32,286 nucleotides of DNA from positions 1 to 32,286 of IMG/VR virus record IMGVR_UViG_3300036766_000465, one strand, 5' to 3'. Of this stretch, positions 7,043-15,418 are shown in pieces. The translations under genes and the position numbers were made by a program. Source of the stretch: a virus. The notes below the pieces were generated by a model. The model saw only the letters and a list, made by a program, of their open reading frames with translations. It was not told the DNA's origin and did no database searches. Position 1 is the first letter of the stretch. The number at the start of each line of letters is the position of its first letter.

Positions 7043-8968
7043 ATGTCGTGGCCAGATGATCTAACTGTTGCCGGCATAATCTTTCGGCGACAACCGGATG
7101 GCACATATCGGAGCGACGCTGGCGGCACGATGTCCGCCGCGGTGGCCCAACAGACTAACGGTCCTGATGGAGGCTCCTCAACACCCACGATTCGGCAACT
7201 TGCTGACGGCCAGTATTACCAGCTCGTGGGAGACCAGTGGAAACTCATAGGCGGGCAGCCGCAGGAGTCCGCGGCGGCAGTGAAATATCAGCGCGTCGGC
7301 ACCACTGGCCTGCTCTATGGCTCGGACGGCAACTACTACGTCGCTGGTGAGCCGTACACGCAGCCTGGCGACCACCTGGGCGACCCCTCGACACAGCAGC
7401 AGGCAGCGCCACGGTTCGCCACCGCTCAGGAAATTGCCGCCGGCGGCGTCGGTGCCGGTGGTTCAGCGTCCGGTGGCGACCGCAGCAACCCCGACCTACA
7501 GGCCGAGCAGCAGTTCACGCGTGAACGCGACGCGTTGGCGGCGCAGCAAGACGCAGCCGCCCGCCAGCAGCAGGCGCAGCAGCAACAGGCGCAACTCGAC
7601 GAGGTAATCCGTAACAACCGCGTGCAGGCCGCGCAGTCCGACGCCAACCTGCAATTCCTCTACGACAAGTTCGCGGTGGAGACTGACCAGGGCAACCGTG
7701 CGGCGTCGCTCGCGACGCAGCAGGCGATCTGGGGCGCGCAGCGTGACATCCAGCAGATCAACTACCAGTACGGTCAGTTGCAGCAGCAGGCCGCGCAGTT
7801 CAACGCGCAACAGGAAATGGCGGTCGGCATCGAGAACCAGCGCCGCACCGAGGCGGCAGCCGAACGCCGGCGTGCGTTGGCGGAGAGCATCGGTGTCACC
7901 GCGCAGGACGCGGGTTCACGTGGCAAACTCGCCGCTACGTTGCTTGCCAACCCCGGCCTCGGCAGCATGGACGCGGGACTCACGGGTGGTGGCAACTTCT
8001 TTACTGACGAGAGCCTGACTCCGCTCACCGACCTGCTAGGGCAGCGCGCCGATGCCGCCAAGTCGCCCAACTTCCTCAAGTTCACCCCGATCAGTGCACC
8101 GGCAGCGCCCACGATCGCGGTGCCGACATTCGGCGCGGCGGGTGCGCCGATGGCTGCTCCTGCGAGGCCGGTATCCACTGTGGGCGCTGGCGGAAGCATT
8201 CCCGGTGGGCAGCCGCCACCGCCAGCCGCCGCACCATCAGCGGCGACTGCCCCGCCCGCAGGCACTCCCACCGCGGCGCAGATCGCGGCAGGGGCCGATC
8301 CTGCCAGCCTCGTATCACCCGACTGGACACCGGGACCGGTGTGGCAGCCGACACCGGGCTTCGCGAGTGGTGGCATCGCGTCGGGTGCGTACATGGGCGA
8401 CGAGCAGGGAGCCGAACTGCACATCCCGCTGGGCCCGGGCGAGGCGCTGGTGATCCCACACGCTCAGGTCAAGAACTTCCTGCGATCGGCGTCCGCGGGC
8501 ACAGTGGCGTCCCTGCCCGGCATGAAGGACGGCGGCCATGTCAAGTCGCGCAAGCAGGTGGGGTTGCTGCTCTCGAAGGGCAGCCCGCTCACTGCGGCGC
8601 AGCAGGCGAAACTGCGGCGCGAACTGCACTCAGGCGCGGTCACCGTCGCGGGCATGGCGGATGGCGGGCTGTTCAGTGAAGGTTCCATTTTCGGCAACAG
8701 TCAGCTCGGCGACACCACGACCGCACGCAACTTCCTCGCCGAGGCGTTGAAGCGCGCGCTTGCAGGCACGCCGTGGGGCCAGTCGGGCCGCGCACCGACG
8801 CCGGTAGAGGTCTCGGCGCCGGGGACAGATCAGCTGGTACAGGAACTCAGTGGTAGCCTCTCGGCGCTGGGCACGGGGATTCCGAGCGACTTCTTCCTGC
8901 GTCGCGCGCGCGCGCTCACGCCGCGCGGGATCAGCGAAGGAGTGGGCGGGCTACGGAGGACGGCATGA
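7043..8968 (+). CDS. Gln-rich coiled-coil virion protein with tape-measure-like C-terminal motif
   Basis: 641 residues. The N-terminus carries three DGxYY-like beta hairpins (residues ~18-105). Residues ~150-283 form a long Gln/Ala-rich coiled coil, then comes a Pro/Ala-rich linker (~345-430). At ~437-470 there is FASGGIAS...GDEQGAELHIPLGPGEALVIPHAQ, which resembles the GG...GE.GPE...ViP signature common near the C-terminus of tail tape-measure proteins. Two further short DGG copies follow (MKDGGHV, MADGGLF). It sits between portal and a 1441-aa protein, so it could be an internal or ejection protein that forms a DNA conduit. No large hydrophobic segment is evident. The specific role is inference. 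Confidence 0.6.
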   Translation: MSWPDDLTVAGIIFRRQPDGTYRSDAGGTMSAAVAQQTNGPDGGSSTPTIRQLADGQYYQLVGDQWKLIGGQPQESAAAVKYQRVGTTGLLYGSDGNYYVAGEPYTQPGDHLGDPSTQQQAAPRFATAQEIAAGGVGAGGSASGGDRSNPDLQAEQQFTRERDALAAQQDAAARQQQAQQQQAQLDEVIRNNRVQAAQSDANLQFLYDKFAVETDQGNRAASLATQQAIWGAQRDIQQINYQYGQLQQQAAQFNAQQEMAVGIENQRRTEAAAERRRALAESIGVTAQDAGSRGKLAATLLANPGLGSMDAGLTGGGNFFTDESLTPLTDLLGQRADAAKSPNFLKFTPISAPAAPTIAVPTFGAAGAPMAAPARPVSTVGAGGSIPGGQPPPPAAAPSAATAPPAGTPTAAQIAAGADPASLVSPDWTPGPVWQPTPGFASGGIASGAYMGDEQGAELHIPLGPGEALVIPHAQVKNFLRSASAGTVASLPGMKDGGHVKSRKQVGLLLSKGSPLTAAQQAKLRRELHSGAVTVAGMADGGLFSEGSIFGNSQLGDTTTARNFLAEALKRALAGTPWGQSGRAPTPVEVSAPGTDQLVQELSGSLSALGTGIPSDFFLRRARALTPRGISEGVGGLRRTA

Positions 8969-9180
8969 CGACAATGCGGTTCGTGGGGATCGTGCTATGC
9001 GTGATCGTTGGCGCCGTTGCGACGCCGCTGGCGTTGTACTTCGTATCGCGTGCCGTAGCGTACGGCTTGGCGTTTGTGCTCACTCCACTGTGGTGGGGGG
9101 GTGCTTGGGTCGTGCTATATGTGTACGGCGCGCTCGCGGCGGTGGCGTTCGTCCGCTGGGTGCGGACTGGTAGCATCTGA
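8965..9180 (+). CDS. Small two-helix membrane protein
   Basis: 71 residues; the ATG overlaps the preceding stop (ATGA), and its own stop shares a base with the next ATG (TGATG). Two hydrophobic stretches (residues ~6-28 and ~35-62, separated only by TPLWWGG) make it an integral membrane protein with a short basic tail (RWVRTGSI). It is locked between two large virion-module genes and is translationally coupled to both, unlike the lysis genes 20 kb away. It could be a holin-like or injection-pore subunit; neither can be decided from sequence. Confidence 0.65.
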   Translation: MTTMRFVGIVLCVIVGAVATPLALYFVSRAVAYGLAFVLTPLWWGGAWVVLYVYGALAAVAFVRWVRTGSI

Positions 9181-12100
9181 TGGTCACGAGCGAGCCGCGT
9201 AGTTGGGCCGAGCGCCGCCAGCAGGAGCAAGAGACGCTGTTTCCTGAGCTGCGGCTGGCGAGTCCTGACATGGTGTCGCGGGTGGATGGCTACCGCGTGC
9301 AGCAGGGACGCGCGCCGTCGGCCATGACCATGCAGACCACCGCGCTCGCGGCTGCGATTGCACGAGCGAGGGCCGGACAGCGTGACCCCAACGGTGGCGC
9401 GTTCCTCTCGTCTGTGGCGGACGGCGGCGAGGACAACGCGCCGAATGTCCTGCCGTGGCTGCCCTCTGCCGCGCCTGACCCGTACTCACGTGAGGCACTG
9501 TCCAGCGTGCCGATGCCGCCTGACCAGTCGTACTACGGCGCGAGTGCGAGCCTCGGCGAGACCGCTGGCCGCGCCTATCGCGGAATCACGGCGACCGCCT
9601 TCCCCGATGCGAACTCGGTGGTGCAGGAACTGGGCCGCCCCATCAACTACCTGCCCGTTGGTGCCGGTTCCTTGCCACTACGAATCGCCAGGGGCGTCGC
9701 TGGCGGCCTTGGCGCGCGGTTCGCGGGGGAAGCGGCGTACCGGGGGCTAGAGGGCGCCCCTGAGCCACTGCGGGCCGCTGGTGCCATCGGAGCAGGGCTG
9801 CTGGGCGGTGGAGTCGGTATCGCGGCGGCTGGACGCCTGCCCGCCGCTGGTCGCTACGCGCGTGACGTGGGCCGCGCGCTCAAGGAGTCTCCGCCGCTGC
9901 GCGCGGGCGAGGCCACGGCCACCGCGAATCTGATCCCCGGTGTCGGCCCGGATGCGATCCAGTCTCGCGCCATCCCTGTGCCTGCCGAGGAGCGCACGTA
10001 CCTCAAGCGCCTGTTCAACGTGGACGTGCCCGAGGCCGGGCTGACGGCTGGCGACAAGTTCACGGGGGCGGTGCGTGCCATGTTCGGCGGCGTGCGTGAG
10101 GACGCGATCGCCACGCCGATCATGAAGATGATCGAGTCCTCGAAGCCGCGCATCCAGAACCAGGCCGCGCGCATGGGGTCCGTGGTGGAGGCCGTCGCCA
10201 ACGCCGCCTTCAAGCGTGACGAGCTGGGGCGGATAGCGAGTCTGCCCGGCAACCCGACGCTGCAAACCGTGGCCGCGCGGCTGCCCGAGTTCGACCCGTA
10301 CCTGACGCCGCACCAGCGCAGCGCGATCGAGGCCATCCAGAACGAGATCGCCGACTATCGCCCGCTGGTGGACGAGGCGGGAATCGAGATCGGGAGCAGG
10401 CGGGACATCGTGGAGGGTGGGTTCTACCTGCCTCGTGGCAAGGTCGTCAGCGTGCGGGGACGGTCGACGCAGGCGCCGGGTGGGCGGGCCGGTGGCGGGT
10501 CGGCGGGCTATCGCAAGGAAGCCGTGTTCGACTCGATGGAGCAGGGCATCGACGCCGGGTACCGCTACGAGCCGCTGGCATCGGCGGTCTCGCGGCACGT
10601 CGAACAGACTGGTGGCGATGCGGTGCGCAAGTACGCCGAGACGTTGTTCAAGGAGGCCACGGGCGAGGGTGGCGAGTTGATCGGCCGCTCGCAGCACCAG
10701 CGCCTGCTCGACGCCAGTCCGGGACTCGCTGCGAAGGTGGAGGGCGTCCGCAAGTCGCTCGCATCGCTGCGCGGCACGGCTGCTCGCATCGACGACCGCT
10801 TCCACGCGATTGTGGGTCGGGCCACGAATCGTCCGGCTCCGCAGGAGCGGATCGTGCTCACGAGCAGCATCATCGACTCCGACCGGCTGCCGGCGATGGC
10901 TGACCTCACCTCCGCGATTGCCGCGAAGCGCGCTGCGCTGACGCGGGACGGCGCGGGGGCGATCCGGCGTAACGCCGCGAACACGAAGGCCATTGCCGAA
11001 CTCGGCGAGCTTGAAGCGCTGGCTGACGTGCGTGGAGCCATCGACCAGGCCGGCGGTGATGTGACCGCTGCGCTCGATGCTATCGACAAGATGAACACCG
11101 ACCTTGGGCGGGCTGCGCAGGCGCGCTCGAACACCTCAACGCGGATGGGCCTGCTCAACGAGAGCAATGCCGCCCGTAACCGGAGGGTGCGCGCCGGGCA
11201 GTCGGACCGCCTGACGAGGGCCACGCGTGTCGAGGGCGGCGGCGACGACATGGGCATCCTCGCCAGTCACTCCAACACGCTGAATCAAATTGTGGAGTCG
11301 ATGGGCCTCGACGTGCGCGTGCAGCGCGCCCTCGACTCCGCGGACAGCGGAGACCTCGATGCGCTCGCCTCCGCGCTGCGCAACCTGCGCGTGGGTGCGA
11401 ATGCCGTGGGGAAGCGCGGCGTGAACTACGGCAAGAACCGCGCCGAGTTGCTGACTGTCATCGACGAGGCGACCCGGACGCTGAAGGCGGCGATGCCCGA
11501 GTGGACGAGCGCAAAGGAGCGCGCGGCGCAGACCCCGCTGTTCGCGGGCCAGATCGACTTGCCGGGGCTGCGTGGCACGTCCTTCCCCGCCGAGGTGGCG
11601 GCGGCCGCCAATCGCCGCCTCGACCTGCAGAAGCCGCCCACCGGACGTGGTACTGCGGCCGTGCGGGCGATGCAGGCCGTGAACGCGCTGCTACGCATGA
11701 CCGGATCCGCGCTCGACATCTCGGGCACGGCGTTGCAGGGCCTGCTCGGCGTGGCGCTCGACCCGCGCGCCTATGGCGCCGCGCTCAAGACCTCGGTGCG
11801 GGGCTGGTGGGACCCGGACTCGCTCGGCGCCTACTTCCACGACTTCGACCAGCGGGCGCAGCAGGCCGGCAAGCCCACCTCGAAGGACTGGGCGGCGGTG
11901 GGGCAGCGCATCGGCTCCAACCTCACTGAGTACACCGGCGAGGGGCTGCCGGATGCCATCCGCCGCGCCTACGAGGGCAGCATCCCAGGCACCGGACGCC
12001 TCGTGAAAGGCGGCCTCAACCCCGCGCGTGGCGCCAACCGCCAGTTCGGGTTCTTCGGCGACGTGCTGCGCAACGAGCTCAGCGACACTGCCTACGACAT

Positions 12101-13505
12101 CGCGCAGGGGGCGGGCAAGCTGGGCGGGGACTCGCGCGCCGTCATGGCCGACATCGCGCAGGGCTCGAATCGCATGACCGGGTGGAGCACGCGCCGCTTC
12201 GGTGGCGACTTGGGCGAGCTCGCGCTGTTTGCGCCGCGCTACTTCCAGGCGAACATCGAGACGCTGGTGGACGCGGTGAAGGGGTTGCGTCCAGGCGCCT
12301 CGATGTCGCAGGCGCAGGCGCGCAACGCCCTGCTGCGGCTGATCGGCGTTGGCACGGCGCTCACGGTCGCCGTCAACGAGGCCCGCGGCAAGGACACCGA
12401 CTTCCGGCTGCTCATCAACGGCCGCCGTAACCCCAACTTCGTGCGCATGCTCGACGTGGGCGGACAGGACATCAGCGTCTTCGGCATCTACGACCGTCTG
12501 GTGGGGCTGGTCGCGCTGGCAGCCACGGGCGAGTACAGCCGCGCTGCCCGTTCGTTCATCAATGCGCCGATCGTCGCGCGTGCCTGGGACATCATCGAAG
12601 GCAAGGACGCCATCGGTCAGCCGGTCCGTGACGACCCCCAGCAGTTCGCAGGCTACCTGCTGCGTTCGGTCGCGCCCTACGCGGGCCAGTCCTACGCCGA
12701 GGGCGCGCAGCAGCTCGCGGCCCGCGACGTGGGCGCGGGCGCGGCTACCATCGGCGTGGGGGCCACCGGCCTGCGTGGCTCGCCACAGAGCCTCGGTGAG
12801 CGGGTGGCGGCCGGCGAGTACGGCGACCTCAGCGCTCCCGACCAGCTCAAGGCCCATCGTGCGCAGTCGTGGCAGGACGTGGGCAAGGCCTTCGGGACGG
12901 CCACACTGGGCGGCGCCACCTCCTACGGCGCATGGCGGCAGCAGCAGGTGGACGCGCTCGCCGGGTCGTTGCGCAAGGCCGGGCTGTCCGAGGCGCAGGC
13001 GATGGAGAACGCCGAGACCGCCATCGACAAGCAGCCCGTGTCCAAGATGTACGAGCAGGTGCGCAATGGCCGTGAGGACGCGTGGGCGGTGCAGCACCCG
13101 CACGACGCCGCGGCGTTGCTGGACAAGGAATCGCGGCTCCCCGCCAGCGAGCGCACGTTCCGCCCCACCGCGAAGGTGCGGGCCTACATCGAAGCCATGC
13201 GGCGCACCAAGCCGCAGGAGCCGGGTGTGCTGGACAAACTCAAGGGCATGGTCCCCGGCATGGAGGAGGGCGGCTATCTCAAGGATGGGGTCGTGACGCC
13301 GCTCACGGGACAGCAGTGGCGAGTGGTGCGGCGGGTCACTCGAGAGCCGGTGCGTGACGAGCGCGGGGTGATCGTGCGGTCGGTGGACTCTGCGGAGGAG
13401 CCAGTGCGCAAGCGGCGCGTGGTCAAGCAGACCGAGCATCACCAGGACGGCCCCTTGCGGGGGAAGATCGCGCGCGTGGTCGAGACGGTCGAGGAGAGCG
13501 ACTGA
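9180..13505 (+). CDS. 1441-aa polyvalent/LPD38-like protein, candidate internal virion (ejection) protein
   Basis: The largest gene in the window, 1441 residues. Around residues 165-235 a Gly/Ala-rich amphipathic stretch (GVAGGLGARFAGEAAY...GAIGAGLLGGGVGIAAAG) looks membrane-active. Around 375-425 there is LTPHQRSAIEAIQNEIADYRPLVDEAGIEI...YLPRG, a block typical of phage large polyvalent proteins. Residues ~600-780 are helical and Arg-rich. Residues ~830-1190 (NRMTGWSTRRFGG..LALFAPRYFQANIETL, then a hydrophobic helical region) resemble the LPD38 domain. The C-terminus (~1365-1441) carries MEEGGYLKDG and a highly charged RRVVKQTEHH tail. Proteins of this type are packaged and delivered with DNA. 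No protease or lysozyme motif is seen. Domain names are from memory of patterns. Confidence 0.6.
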   Translation: MVTSEPRSWAERRQQEQETLFPELRLASPDMVSRVDGYRVQQGRAPSAMTMQTTALAAAIARARAGQRDPNGGAFLSSVADGGEDNAPNVLPWLPSAAPDPYSREALSSVPMPPDQSYYGASASLGETAGRAYRGITATAFPDANSVVQELGRPINYLPVGAGSLPLRIARGVAGGLGARFAGEAAYRGLEGAPEPLRAAGAIGAGLLGGGVGIAAAGRLPAAGRYARDVGRALKESPPLRAGEATATANLIPGVGPDAIQSRAIPVPAEERTYLKRLFNVDVPEAGLTAGDKFTGAVRAMFGGVREDAIATPIMKMIESSKPRIQNQAARMGSVVEAVANAAFKRDELGRIASLPGNPTLQTVAARLPEFDPYLTPHQRSAIEAIQNEIADYRPLVDEAGIEIGSRRDIVEGGFYLPRGKVVSVRGRSTQAPGGRAGGGSAGYRKEAVFDSMEQGIDAGYRYEPLASAVSRHVEQTGGDAVRKYAETLFKEATGEGGELIGRSQHQRLLDASPGLAAKVEGVRKSLASLRGTAARIDDRFHAIVGRATNRPAPQERIVLTSSIIDSDRLPAMADLTSAIAAKRAALTRDGAGAIRRNAANTKAIAELGELEALADVRGAIDQAGGDVTAALDAIDKMNTDLGRAAQARSNTSTRMGLLNESNAARNRRVRAGQSDRLTRATRVEGGGDDMGILASHSNTLNQIVESMGLDVRVQRALDSADSGDLDALASALRNLRVGANAVGKRGVNYGKNRAELLTVIDEATRTLKAAMPEWTSAKERAAQTPLFAGQIDLPGLRGTSFPAEVAAAANRRLDLQKPPTGRGTAAVRAMQAVNALLRMTGSALDISGTALQGLLGVALDPRAYGAALKTSVRGWWDPDSLGAYFHDFDQRAQQAGKPTSKDWAAVGQRIGSNLTEYTGEGLPDAIRRAYEGSIPGTGRLVKGGLNPARGANRQFGFFGDVLRNELSDTAYDIAQGAGKLGGDSRAVMADIAQGSNRMTGWSTRRFGGDLGELALFAPRYFQANIETLVDAVKGLRPGASMSQAQARNALLRLIGVGTALTVAVNEARGKDTDFRLLINGRRNPNFVRMLDVGGQDISVFGIYDRLVGLVALAATGEYSRAARSFINAPIVARAWDIIEGKDAIGQPVRDDPQQFAGYLLRSVAPYAGQSYAEGAQQLAARDVGAGAATIGVGATGLRGSPQSLGERVAAGEYGDLSAPDQLKAHRAQSWQDVGKAFGTATLGGATSYGAWRQQQVDALAGSLRKAGLSEAQAMENAETAIDKQPVSKMYEQVRNGREDAWAVQHPHDAAALLDKESRLPASERTFRPTAKVRAYIEAMRRTKPQEPGVLDKLKGMVPGMEEGGYLKDGVVTPLTGQQWRVVRRVTREPVRDERGVIVRSVDSAEEPVRKRRVVKQTEHHQDGPLRGKIARVVETVEESD

Positions 13506-13837
13506 TGCCGCTGGGCCCCGAGTACAGCGGCTCCTACTACGAGCGCCAGCCGGTCGTCTGGCGTGACGGTGTGAGCGCCGCGGACATCGAGGTCGTGTTG
13601 GGAGAGTGCGAGGTCGGCGGCATCGCCTACTGGGATGTGCAGGAGGGCGGGGTCATGCAGGGTGGCGGCCCCACGCAACGCCGGCGGATCTCTGACGGGC
13701 AGAGCTACATCATCCCGGCGGGTGCCTTGCAGATTCGCGTGCGCGGGCTGGAAGGCGCGTCGTTGCGGGCGGTGCAGGAGACGTTGGCGGTACAGTGGCG
13801 CTACGTGTCGCTGCATCGGGTACTAGCGAATGGATAA
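13505..13837 (+). CDS. Small beta-rich structural-module protein
   Basis: 110 residues, the ATG sharing one base with the stop of the 1441-aa gene. It is predicted mainly beta (SYIIPAGALQIRVRGLEGASLRAVQETLAVQWRYVSLHRV), with no membrane segment or catalytic motif. Its size, fold type and coupling to the preceding gene suit a minor virion or neck component, but I do not recognise the family. Confidence 0.55.
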   Translation: MPLGPEYSGSYYERQPVVWRDGVSAADIEVVLGECEVGGIAYWDVQEGGVMQGGGPTQRRRISDGQSYIIPAGALQIRVRGLEGASLRAVQETLAVQWRYVSLHRVLANG

Positions 13838-13991
13838 GGCGTTGGTTACTCCGCAGCGCCAGTGGGAGGTCGAAGAGATCGCCGCGCAGCGCGTTGCGAA
13901 GCTCACCGGCAAGGTCGTGCTCAACATGAAGGATGGCGAGGTGCTGGAGATCGAGATCCAGCAGCGTAAACACAAACCGGTATCGGTGTAG
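13830..13991 (+). CDS. 53-residue hypothetical protein
   Basis: Starts at ATG 13830, inside the last codons of the preceding gene (8-base overlap), and ends at TAG 13989-13991. It is charged, with a helix (RQWEVEEIAAQRVAKLTGK) followed by a strand pair (KVVLNMKDGEVLEIEIQQRK). It has no cysteines or hydrophobic segment. The overlap start and normal codon composition support it as real. It is the last gene before the first long structured gap (13992-14120). Confidence 0.5.
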   Translation: MDKALVTPQRQWEVEEIAAQRVAKLTGKVVLNMKDGEVLEIEIQQRKHKPVSV

Positions 13992-14120
13992 ACTAGCCTC
14001 GACACGGCGAGACCGATTTGAGCCGCCGTGCCGTTGACCACCAGCCACTTCCGCCCGGGAGACCACTCACCGTGAGCCCCGGTCGTAGCGCAGAGATGCT
14101 GCGCGCGACTGGATGCGCTC
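13992..14120 (+). promoter_or_regulatory. Structured leader A, upstream of the zinc-finger gene
   Basis: 129 bases without a supported gene. It contains a 7-bp stem (CACGGCG 14003-14009 with CGCCGTG 14024-14030) and an 11-base inverted repeat CTCAC-C-GTGAG (14066-14076). The stretch GACACGGCGAGACCG (14001-14015) recurs with 13 of 15 matches in the leader before scaffold, and both are followed by five variable bases, then AGC and a GCCG. No T-run follows, so it is not an ordinary terminator. No convincing sigma70 promoter is visible. The following gene lacks a clear Shine-Dalgarno site, so the leader may control its translation. Confidence 0.4.
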
Positions 14121-14546
14121 ATGACTGTCACCTCCTCTGCCTCGTCCATGGCCGGAACGCGAAGCGCGCGCATTGGCGGCACGAACAACACGCGCATCCA
14201 CCTGCCGGGCGCAGCGACCGAGTACGCCGACCGCGTGGCCGTCACCGGCTTCCGTAGCGGCTTGTTCACGTTGTTCGACCCTGAGCGCCCGGAGGAAGAC
14301 CCCAACGCCCTCCTGGGCCGCATGCAGGGCCGTGAGCATGACCCGAATGCAATGAAACATCACTGCCCGATGTGCTGTCATTCCGTCACCGCAGCCGGTT
14401 GCGAGGCGGAGGCGATGGAATGGGCGGTGTTTCGCGCGCACCTCCGCAAGTGCTACATCGACAACCGGCTGACCAAACTCGACATCACACACCGCAAGTT
14501 TGCCGGGGCATCCGTTGCTGACGCAGGGAGGGTCACTCATGCCTAA
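14121..14546 (+). CDS. Zinc-finger protein in structural module
   Basis: 141 residues. After a Ser/Thr/Gly-rich start and a FTLFDPERPEED segment comes Cys82-x2-Cys85 ... His107-x3-Cys111, a C2HC finger much like the one in the protein at 4271-4612 but with a longer spacer. No typical ribosome binding site precedes ATG 14121; the gene follows a structured 129-base leader. The end overlaps the next gene by 8 bases. It could bind nucleic acid or organise a virion sub-complex; I do not recognise the family. Confidence 0.6.
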   Translation: MTVTSSASSMAGTRSARIGGTNNTRIHLPGAATEYADRVAVTGFRSGLFTLFDPERPEEDPNALLGRMQGREHDPNAMKHHCPMCCHSVTAAGCEAEAMEWAVFRAHLRKCYIDNRLTKLDITHRKFAGASVADAGRVTHA

Positions 14547-14913
14547 TTTCGGGGCGATGTCGGACGTTGAGCTCCGGCAGTTCAAGAGCGCAAAGAATGC
14601 CGAGATACGTGCTGCGCGTACGGAGTTGCTAGCGGCCGAGGAGGCGCTGCAACGCAAGCGTGCAGCATCCGAGGAGCGCTGGCGCCAGTCAGTGCGGCTG
14701 GCGACGATGCTCGGGCTTGCTGGTGACGAGCACTCCGCTGCCGCCGAGCGCTTCTACACGATGGAGGAAGCGCAATTCGCTGCGGAAGCCGAGAAGTTGC
14801 CGAAGGAAGGGCTGTCGCGTGAAGAGCGCAGGGCATCACATGCGCAGTCAACGACGGTGCTTGCGCCACCGGCGAGCGCTGCGGGCCGTGCGCGGCCTGG
14901 GACGGGGGTGTAA
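14539..14913 (+). CDS. Coiled-coil protein of unknown function
   Basis: 124 residues from ATG 14539, chosen over an upstream in-frame ATG (14500) because GGGAGGG lies just before it at the right distance. Residues ~8-60 form a charged coiled coil (ELRQFKSAKNAEIRAARTELLAAEEALQRKRAASEERWRQ), followed by a second helix and a Pro/Ala-rich tail. Such proteins near phage head genes are often scaffold-like or chaperones. A true scaffold candidate lies downstream, so a scaffolding role here is not favoured. Confidence 0.55.
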   Translation: MPNFGAMSDVELRQFKSAKNAEIRAARTELLAAEEALQRKRAASEERWRQSVRLATMLGLAGDEHSAAAERFYTMEEAQFAAEAEKLPKEGLSREERRASHAQSTTVLAPPASAAGRARPGTGV

Positions 14914-14915
14914 TC

Positions 14916-15395
14916 GTGGCTGTCACCGCGTGGTATTTCGTAATTGCGTTCGAGACGATGCTCAACAAAGAAATTGACTTCATCTCTGATGATATTGCCG
15001 CGACGTTGCACACCGTCACATATGTCCCCAACCAAGACACGCACGACTTCTTCAACGACCTGACGAACCAACTCTCCACTGCGAACGGCTACACCAACGA
15101 GGATGGTACCGGCACCGGTAAATTGCTCGCGGGCAAGGGCCATACACACGCGAACAATGTGTCGAGCCTCGATGCAGACAACCCAGTGTGGACGAGTTCT
15201 GGTGCTGGCTTCACTGCGCGCATCGTCGTGCTCTCGGACGTGACGACGAACGTGACGACCACCGACCCGCTGTTGCTGTGGGTGGACAACGGTGCGGATG
15301 CAACCGCGAGCGGCGGTGGCACGTTCACCGTCGATTGGTCGGGGACAGACATCGTGGGCACTTTCACGCCGGCGGACGCGACAGGATTCCCGTAG
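14916..15395 (+). CDS. Minor structural protein (beta-sandwich family)
   Basis: 159 residues from GTG 14916. The pattern FETMLNKEIDFISDDIAATLHTVTYVPNQDTHDFFNDLTNQLS..GYT, then a run of strands ending GTFTVDWSG, matches a phage structural family common in actinophages, in which a small beta-sandwich begins with a 'D.D.I...L.T..Y.PDQD.H.' segment. It is probably a virion surface or neck component. No enzyme motif is seen. It is co-transcribed with the next, signal-peptide-bearing gene. Confidence 0.6.
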   Translation: MAVTAWYFVIAFETMLNKEIDFISDDIAATLHTVTYVPNQDTHDFFNDLTNQLSTANGYTNEDGTGTGKLLAGKGHTHANNVSSLDADNPVWTSSGAGFTARIVVLSDVTTNVTTTDPLLLWVDNGADATASGGGTFTVDWSGTDIVGTFTPADATGFP

Positions 15396-15418
15396 CAGCG
15401 AGCGATGGGAGGTCGCAC

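Noticed and set aside
11691-13442. 583-residue minus-strand open frame opposite the 1441-aa gene
   Set aside because: It is antisense to a clearly coding gene, rich in Arg, His, Leu and Pro in the way GC-rich complementary frames are, and has no domain or junction signal. The same applies to minus-strand frames at 9747-10805, 26488-27750, 22945-23967 and others.
14018-14257. 79-residue frame starting in leader A
   Set aside because: No ribosome binding site, spans the structured leader and then overlaps the better supported zinc-finger gene; Arg/His/Pro-rich.
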